From Thermococcus radiotolerans (GTDB lineage Archaea > Methanobacteriota_B > Thermococci > Thermococcales > Thermococcaceae), in the NCBI RefSeq assembly GCF_002214565.1, contig NZ_CP015106.1, positions 868,001 to 932,000 on the forward strand: a stretch of 64,000 nt of DNA, in the 5' to 3' direction. Both the position numbers and the translations under genes were made by a program. The notes below the pieces were generated by a model. It had not been told where the DNA came from, searched no databases, and saw only the letters and a list, made by a program, of their open reading frames with translations. Numbering within the stretch: the stretch's first letter is position 1; each line of letters begins with the position of its first letter. Below are positions 59,820-64,000 of the stretch, piece by piece.

Positions 59820-59836
59820 CGTTTCGATAGCCGTCT
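59820..59836 (+). promoter_or_regulatory. MATE-1 promoter element, repeated before MATE-2
   Basis: CGTTTCGATAGCCGTCT lies between the TATA-like CTTTTTATA (59808-59816) and the ATG at 59839. With the TATA about 25-30 bases from the ATG and no ribosome binding site, the mRNA is probably leaderless. The same element, 15 of 17 bases identical, precedes the second MATE gene at 61247. Confidence 0.6.
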
Positions 59837-59838
59837 CA

Positions 59839-61233
59839 ATGAGGAGCGACAAAGTAGAGGCAATGCGCGACCAGATCGTCAGTGGACCGATAGTGAAAAC
59901 GCTCATAGTGCTAGCCTATCCTTTAATCATAAACCAGCTCGTCCAGGTTCTCTACAACCTCACCGACACATACTGGCTCGGGAAGCTCGGAAGGGAGGAA
60001 CTAGCCGCTCCGGGAACGGCGTGGCCCCTCGTCTGGTTCTTTATGGCGATAGGCATGGGGTTTGCTACAGCGGGCTTCGCCTTTGTCAGCCAGTACGTCG
60101 GAGCGAGGGAGTACGAAAAGGCAAACCGCGCCGCGGGGGCACTCTACTCCCTCATGATGTTCTTCGCCATCGGTGTTGGGATATTCGGAGTTATCTCCGC
60201 CCCGTACCTCCTCCAGTTCATGAACGTGAGCGAGACCGTTTACCCCTACGCACTCGACTACACCCGCGTCATCTTCGCCGGGATACCCTTTGCCTTCACG
60301 CTCTTTGCCTTCAACTTCCTCCTGAGGGCCATAGGCGACACCAAAACACCGGTTAAGATAAACATAGCCACTGTGCTTCTCAATCTGGTCCTGGACCCGT
60401 TCTTCATCTTTGGCTGGGCGGGCTTTCCGGAGCTCGGGGTCGTCGGTGCTGCCGTAGCCACGATGCTCTCCAATAGCCTGGGTTCGGTCGTTGGCGGTTA
60501 CCTCCTCTTCAAGGGAAAGGTTGGAATACACCTTACGCTTGAGGGCCTGAAGCCGGACTGGGAGTTCTACAAGCGCATCTTCCGCGTCGGCATACCCTCA
60601 AGTGTTGGTTCGTCAACCACAGCCCTTGGCTTCGTCATACTCACGAGGATAATCTTCACCCTCGGTGGTCAGTTCGGTGAGGCAGATGTGGCCTTCGCGA
60701 CCTATTCGATAACCAACAGGCTCACCAACTTCATGTTCGCCTTCTCGGACGGCATAAGCATGGCTATGGGCACTATGGTCGGCCAGACGGTTGGTGCGAA
60801 GCTCTACGAGAGGGCCAAGACCATAGCCGAGAAGACGATGGCGATAAACTTCGCCATCCTGAGCGTCGGAACGCTCCTCTTCGCCCTCTTCCGCGTCGAG
60901 ATATTCAGCTTCTTCATCAAGGACCCAGCGATAATAGCGGAGAGCGCCAAGGTCGTTAAGTACTTCTCCGCATCGCTGCCGTTTTTCGGCATCTTCTCGG
61001 CGGTGAACAACGTCTTCCAGAGTTCCGGCCACACCAAGAAGAGCATGGTGCTGAGCATGTTCCGTCTCTGGGGGCTGAGGCTCCCCCTCAGCTACGGCCT
61101 TGGAATCCTCGTGAAGGACACGGCCGGGATGTGGCTGGGGATGGGCCTGAGCAACGTTCTCGGCGCGGTTGTTGCGCTCGCTTGGTTCCTGACCGGAAGC
61201 TGGATGAGTCGCATCATAGAGGAGAAGGGGTAA
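59839..61233 (+). CDS. MATE-family multidrug/cation efflux transporter (copy 1)
   Basis: A 464-residue transporter with 12 membrane helices in two MatE halves. ALVLAYPLIINQLVQVLYNL near residue 27 and [17 protein letters not shown] begin the first half; [19 protein letters not shown] near 250 the second. It uses a Na+ or H+ gradient to export cationic compounds. It is closely similar to the next gene (for example [19 protein letters not shown] there), so tandem duplication is likely. No Shine-Dalgarno; probably leaderless. Confidence 0.9.
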   Translation: MRSDKVEAMRDQIVSGPIVKTLIVLAYPLIINQLVQVLYNLTDTYWLGKLGREELAAPGTAWPLVWFFMAIGMGFATAGFAFVSQYVGAREYEKANRAAGALYSLMMFFAIGVGIFGVISAPYLLQFMNVSETVYPYALDYTRVIFAGIPFAFTLFAFNFLLRAIGDTKTPVKINIATVLLNLVLDPFFIFGWAGFPELGVVGAAVATMLSNSLGSVVGGYLLFKGKVGIHLTLEGLKPDWEFYKRIFRVGIPSSVGSSTTALGFVILTRIIFTLGGQFGEADVAFATYSITNRLTNFMFAFSDGISMAMGTMVGQTVGAKLYERAKTIAEKTMAINFAILSVGTLLFALFRVEIFSFFIKDPAIIAESAKVVKYFSASLPFFGIFSAVNNVFQSSGHTKKSMVLSMFRLWGLRLPLSYGLGILVKDTAGMWLGMGLSNVLGAVVALAWFLTGSWMSRIIEEKG

Positions 61234-61246
61234 CTTTATATATCAC

Positions 61247-61263
61247 CGTTTCGATTGCGGTCT
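61247..61263 (+). promoter_or_regulatory. MATE-2 promoter element
   Basis: CGTTTCGATTGCGGTCT follows the TATA-like CTTTATATATC (61234-61244) and lies upstream of ATG 61272. It differs from the MATE-1 element by 2 of 17 bases. It also sits inside a partial dyad TATCACCG...CGGTCTGATA (61241-61267). Either conserved by duplication or a binding site shared by both genes. Confidence 0.6.
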
Positions 61264-61271
61264 GATAGCAC

Positions 61272-62726
61272 ATGAGGGGCGAGAAAATCCAGAGGATGCG
61301 TGAGGAGATACTGACTGGGCCCATAGAGAAAACCCTTCTCGTTCTGGCGGGTCCGCTTATCGTTAACAACCTAGTCCAGGTTGTCTATAACATCACGGAC
61401 ACATTTTGGCTAGGTAAACTCGGGAGGGAAGCGCTCTCGGCCCCCGGCGTCACCTGGCCGATAATCGGAACCCTCATGGCGCTGGGCATGGGTTTCACGA
61501 CGGCGGGCTTCGCCTTCGTCGGGCAGTACATCGGGGCGGGGGAGTACAAGAAGGCCAACCGCTCGGCTGGGGCCCTTTACTCACTCATGCTGTTCTTCGC
61601 GACGGCAACTGCCATAATCGGAACGCTCCTCTTACCTTACGCCCTGCACTTCATGAAGGTCAGCGAGAACGTCTATCCATACTCGCTCACCTACGCGACG
61701 ATAATATTCCTCGGCATTCCCTTCTCCTTCACCTTCATGGCCTTCGGGGCCCTCGTAAGGGCGACTGGAGACACGAAGACGCCCGTCAAGATAACCCTCC
61801 TCACGGTGGCAATAAACATAATCCTCGACCCAATCCTGATATTCGGCTGGCTCGGCTTCCCTGAGCTGGGCGTTGCCGGAGCCGCCATAGCGACGGTTTT
61901 TGCCAACTCGGTAGGAGCTTTCATTGGCCTCTACCTCCTCTTCACAGATAGAGTTGGACTGAGCCTGAGCCTTGAGAGCCTCAAGCCCGATTTTGAGTTC
62001 TACAAGAAGATATTCAAGGTCGGCCTGCCGTCGAGCATCGGACAGTCGGCGAACAGCTTCGGCTTCGTCATCCTCACGAGGATAATCTTCGGCTTCGGCG
62101 ATGTCACCTACGCCGCCTACGTTATAACCACCAGGCTGGTTAACTTCCTCACGAGCATCTCGCGCGGCATAAGCATGGCAATGGGAACGATGATAGCCCA
62201 GAACGTTGGGGCGGAGAACTACGAAAGGGCCAAGAGGATAGCCGAGAGGACGATGGCCATAAACTTCACAATAGCGAGCCTTGCGATACTGATAATCGGG
62301 GTCTTCTGCGTCGAGATATTCCGCGTGTTCCTCAACGACCCGGCTGTGATCAAGGAGAGCGAGGTCGTTCTCAAGTACTTCCTCATCTCGGTGCCCTTCT
62401 TCAACGGAATCTTCATAGTCGTGAACAGAACCTTCAGCTCCGCCGGCCACACCAAGAAGAGCATGGCCCTCGGGATATTCCGCCTCTGGGGCCTAAGGAT
62501 TCCGCTCAGCTATGCCTTCGGTTACATAGGAGCCATCACCGTCCTTGGAATCACCATACCCCTGGCCGAACTCTTCAACTTCACGAGCAAGGGAGTGTTC
62601 TTCGGAATGGGAATGAGCAACTTTATAGCCGCGATAGTCGCCCTCGCCTGGTTCCTGCGCGGAACATGGATGAGACGGATAATCGAGGAGAAAGCAAAAA
62701 CCGAGCCCGAGAAGGCCACGGCTTGA
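61272..62726 (+). CDS. MATE-family multidrug/cation efflux transporter (copy 2)
   Basis: A 484-residue, 12-helix MATE transporter paralogous to the gene just upstream over its full length. The first-half motif is [19 protein letters not shown] near residue 39, the second-half motif [19 protein letters not shown] near 250. The loop near residue 418-440 is about 15 residues longer than in copy 1. It starts 38 bases after copy 1 ends and has its own promoter element; the short 5' leader lacks a ribosome site. Substrate unknown. Confidence 0.9.
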   Translation: MRGEKIQRMREEILTGPIEKTLLVLAGPLIVNNLVQVVYNITDTFWLGKLGREALSAPGVTWPIIGTLMALGMGFTTAGFAFVGQYIGAGEYKKANRSAGALYSLMLFFATATAIIGTLLLPYALHFMKVSENVYPYSLTYATIIFLGIPFSFTFMAFGALVRATGDTKTPVKITLLTVAINIILDPILIFGWLGFPELGVAGAAIATVFANSVGAFIGLYLLFTDRVGLSLSLESLKPDFEFYKKIFKVGLPSSIGQSANSFGFVILTRIIFGFGDVTYAAYVITTRLVNFLTSISRGISMAMGTMIAQNVGAENYERAKRIAERTMAINFTIASLAILIIGVFCVEIFRVFLNDPAVIKESEVVLKYFLISVPFFNGIFIVVNRTFSSAGHTKKSMALGIFRLWGLRIPLSYAFGYIGAITVLGITIPLAELFNFTSKGVFFGMGMSNFIAAIVALAWFLRGTWMRRIIEEKAKTEPEKATA

Positions 62727-62776
62727 CAGCCGGAAGGCTAATAAACCCTTCCCCCGACCCACCACCGGTGAGAGCG

Positions 62777-63445
62777 ATGATAGAGGACAAGCGGTGGAAG
62801 GGTGTTTACTCCTTTGAGGACTCCCCGTTCATCATGGAGATTCTGACGGAGCTGAGGGACGAGAAAACGGGGCCAATACCGTTCAGAAAGGGACTCGTCA
62901 AGCTCGGCCGCTACATGGCCTACGAGCTGACCAAGACGATGGAGGTCGAAAGGGTTCCGATAAAAACGCCGCTTGAGGAGACAACCGGAACGATAGTCAA
63001 GGACAGGCGAAACGTCGTCATAATCACCGTTCTCCGCGCGGCGATACCCCTCATGGAGGGCCTCATCAAGGTCCTCGACCATGCCCGCGTTGGTATCGTT
63101 TCGGCCTCCCGCGGAAAGGCGCCGAAGTTCGAGATAGAGATGAGGTACGTCAAGGTGCCGCAGATAAGGGAGGAGGACACCGTCATCGTAGCAGACCCAA
63201 TGATAGCAACCGGTTCAACGCTCATCAAGGTTCTCGAAGAGGTCAAGAAGTACGGAAAGGCCAAGCGCTACGTCATAGTTGGAGTTCTCGCGGCCCCCGA
63301 GGGAATAAGTAGGATAAAGGAAGCCCACCCGGACGTTGAGATGTTTGTGGCGGCCATAGACAGGGAGCTCAACGACCACGGCTACATCCTGCCCGGCCTT
63401 GGAGACGCCGGCGACAGGGCCTTCGGTGCGCCGATTAAGGTTTGA
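62777..63445 (+). CDS. upp: Uracil phosphoribosyltransferase
   Basis: A 222-residue pyrimidine salvage enzyme making UMP from uracil and [22 protein letters not shown] near residue 81 is the family hydrophobic segment with Arg, [20 protein letters not shown] near 140 is the PRPP-binding loop, and [17 protein letters not shown] near 203 is the uracil-binding C-terminal motif. ATG 62777 with GGTGAGAGCG upstream is chosen; a longer upstream frame runs into the MATE gene. Normal length. Confidence 0.95.
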   Translation: MIEDKRWKGVYSFEDSPFIMEILTELRDEKTGPIPFRKGLVKLGRYMAYELTKTMEVERVPIKTPLEETTGTIVKDRRNVVIITVLRAAIPLMEGLIKVLDHARVGIVSASRGKAPKFEIEMRYVKVPQIREEDTVIVADPMIATGSTLIKVLEEVKKYGKAKRYVIVGVLAAPEGISRIKEAHPDVEMFVAAIDRELNDHGYILPGLGDAGDRAFGAPIKV

Positions 63446-63483
63446 GGTCCCCCCTTTCCGTTTTCTCCGCGCGGGGACGTTAA

Positions 63484-63490
63484 ATTTATA
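63484..63490 (+). promoter_or_regulatory. TATA box of tRNA-Leu gene
   Basis: TTTATAA (63484-63490) lies 39-45 bases before the first base of the tRNA, within TTAAATTTATAAGCC, a normal archaeal BRE/TATA layout. No other gene starts here. Confidence 0.55.
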
Positions 63491-63528
63491 AGCCAGCCTT
63501 TTGTTATTCTTTTTGAAACCCGCAGTGC

Positions 63529-63616
63529 GCGGGGGTTGCCGAGCCTGGTCAAAGGCGGTGGACTCAAGATCCACTCCCGCAGGGGTTCAGGGGTTCAAAT
63601 CCCCTCCCCCGCACCA
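63529..63616 (+). tRNA. tRNA-Leu (anticodon CAA), CCA encoded
   Basis: A class II tRNA. Acceptor arms GCGGGGG (63529-63535) and CCCCCGC (63606-63612) pair fully, followed by A and an encoded CCA (63614-63616). The D-arm is GCCGAGCCTGGTCAAAGGC, the anticodon arm GTGGA CTCAAGA TCCAC gives anticodon CAA, a long variable arm follows, and the T-arm is AGGGG TTCAAAT CCCCT. No intron is seen. It decodes UUG. Confidence 0.95.
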
Positions 63617-64000
63617 CAACGAAAGACAAGGGGGCTCCGCCCCCTTATCTCTCTGTACTCTCAAACCCCCATAGTGGGGCTACGCCCCACAACCCCGTTT
63701 CTCTTTAAACTACTGGGGGGCTAACGCCCCCACACCCCCAGAAATTTTCTTGTGCAAAGTTTCATCAAAGATTGTAGCGCCTTTTCAAAATTCCGAGTTT
63801 CTCATGTGATTTCTCTCCTTGATGGTGCATTTGGGGGTGGAGAACCTGTGGATTGCTTCTTTTGGTATGGATTTGCTTTTAAATCGACGCCAGAAGGGCG
63901 TCAAGAGAAGTAAACCCCTTGTTAAAGCCGTTTGAGAGTGTTCTCATATAGGAAAGCAGGTTTTATGAGTGTTGGGACAATCCTTGTAGTGGACTTTCTG
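63617..64000. other. Gene-free downstream stretch with GC hairpins
   Basis: 384 bases without a convincing ORF. The first 115 hold three GC-rich hairpins (63628-63646, 63674-63690, 63716-63731). The rest is AT-rich and non-coding to the eye, with a further stem-loop GACGCC-AGAAG-GGCGTC (63886-63902) and several T-runs. It may be a tRNA trailer region, a repeat region or the start of a non-coding element continuing past the window. Confidence 0.5.
63628..63646 (+). terminator. GC hairpin downstream of tRNA-Leu
   Basis: AAGGGGGC-TCC-GCCCCCTT is an 8-bp perfect stem with a 3-base loop, 12 bases after the tRNA. No long T-run follows directly. It could stop transcription or simply be one of the three similar repeats here. 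Confidence 0.45.

Noticed and set aside
63536-63724. 62-codon open frame across the tRNA and hairpins
   Set aside because: It begins inside tRNA-Leu and runs through GC hairpins; no ribosome site or protein-like composition.
1-64000. CRISPR arrays, insertion sequences, inteins
   Set aside because: No regularly spaced repeats, transposase motifs or inteins (for example in ppsA) were seen on reading the window. A repeat-finder run would be decisive.

Overview
The window reads as chromosomal DNA of a hyperthermophilic euryarchaeon of the Thermococcaceae, most likely Thermococcus. The signs are a cupin-type archaeal phosphoglucose isomerase, an NMD3 protein with a DUF424 neighbour, a CGP-CTERM tripartite C-terminus, a Mrp/MinD-type HypB, a CoA-disulfide-reductase-like NSR, GGTGA/GGAGGTG ribosome binding sites and short TATA boxes. 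Genes are tightly packed, often with ATGA overlaps. No rRNA, CRISPR array, insertion sequence or virus was seen.

Layout. 1-3.0 kb: truncated pgi, M50 protease, KH-like protein and a zinc ribbon/TraB/RNase Z operon. 3.1-7.2 kb: a large secreted FG-GAP/PKD protein and a TPR protein. 7.1-10.8 kb: an FmdE-family protein leading a BtuF/FecCD/FecE-like metal-chelate ABC operon. 10.8-24.9 kb: an accessory region rich in redox, sulfur and anion handling. It holds OsmC, a DrrAB-like ABC exporter, two ACR3/SBF-type permeases (one with UspA, one with a DGC protein), two TauE/SafE permeases, an ArsR-like regulator, flavodoxin, tautomerase, a NifX-like protein, a TDT permease, SufBC, ferredoxin and a MarR/GbsR-like regulator. 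Two stretches here look decayed (10.89-11.13 kb and 18.3-18.7 kb). 25-28.2 kb: a four-helix membrane protein, a radical SAM/SPASM enzyme and a membrane protein.

28.2-37.8 kb is the [NiFe]-hydrogenase maturation island: HypA, mmHypB, a HycI-type protease, GNAT, MobA, HypC, HypD, HypF, HypE, an undescribed 97-aa protein and a SufS-like cysteine desulfurase. The hypC, hypF and 97-aa/desulfurase promoters carry motifs matching the SurR consensus upstream of the TATA box. The NSR-like gene at 45.9 kb carries the same motif overlapping its TATA box, which fits opposite regulation of hydrogen and sulfur metabolism.

37.8-47.5 kb: a degenerate HerA/VirB4-like protein, a COG3199 NAD-kinase-like protein, a pentapeptide/K+ channel fusion, a radical SAM enzyme, DUF364, MFS, NSR/CoADR, NMD3 and DUF424. 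47.5-57.2 kb is a cell-surface and glycosylation region: a 1495-aa pyrolysin-like protease with unusually AT-rich DNA, a polymerase-like membrane protein, an STT3-like GT-C enzyme fused to an alpha/alpha toroid, and a PMT/ArnT-like glycosyltransferase. 57.3-63.6 kb: phosphoenolpyruvate synthase, two tandem MATE transporters with look-alike promoters, uracil phosphoribosyltransferase and tRNA-Leu(CAA), followed by a run of GC hairpins.

The points most worth checking are the single-TBP-repeat-like protein in the hyp island, the STT3/toroid fusion, the degenerate HerA-like protein, the SurR-like site logic, the mosaic protease gene, the decayed NifX and ABC-2 fragments, and several near-perfect operator-like palindromes.
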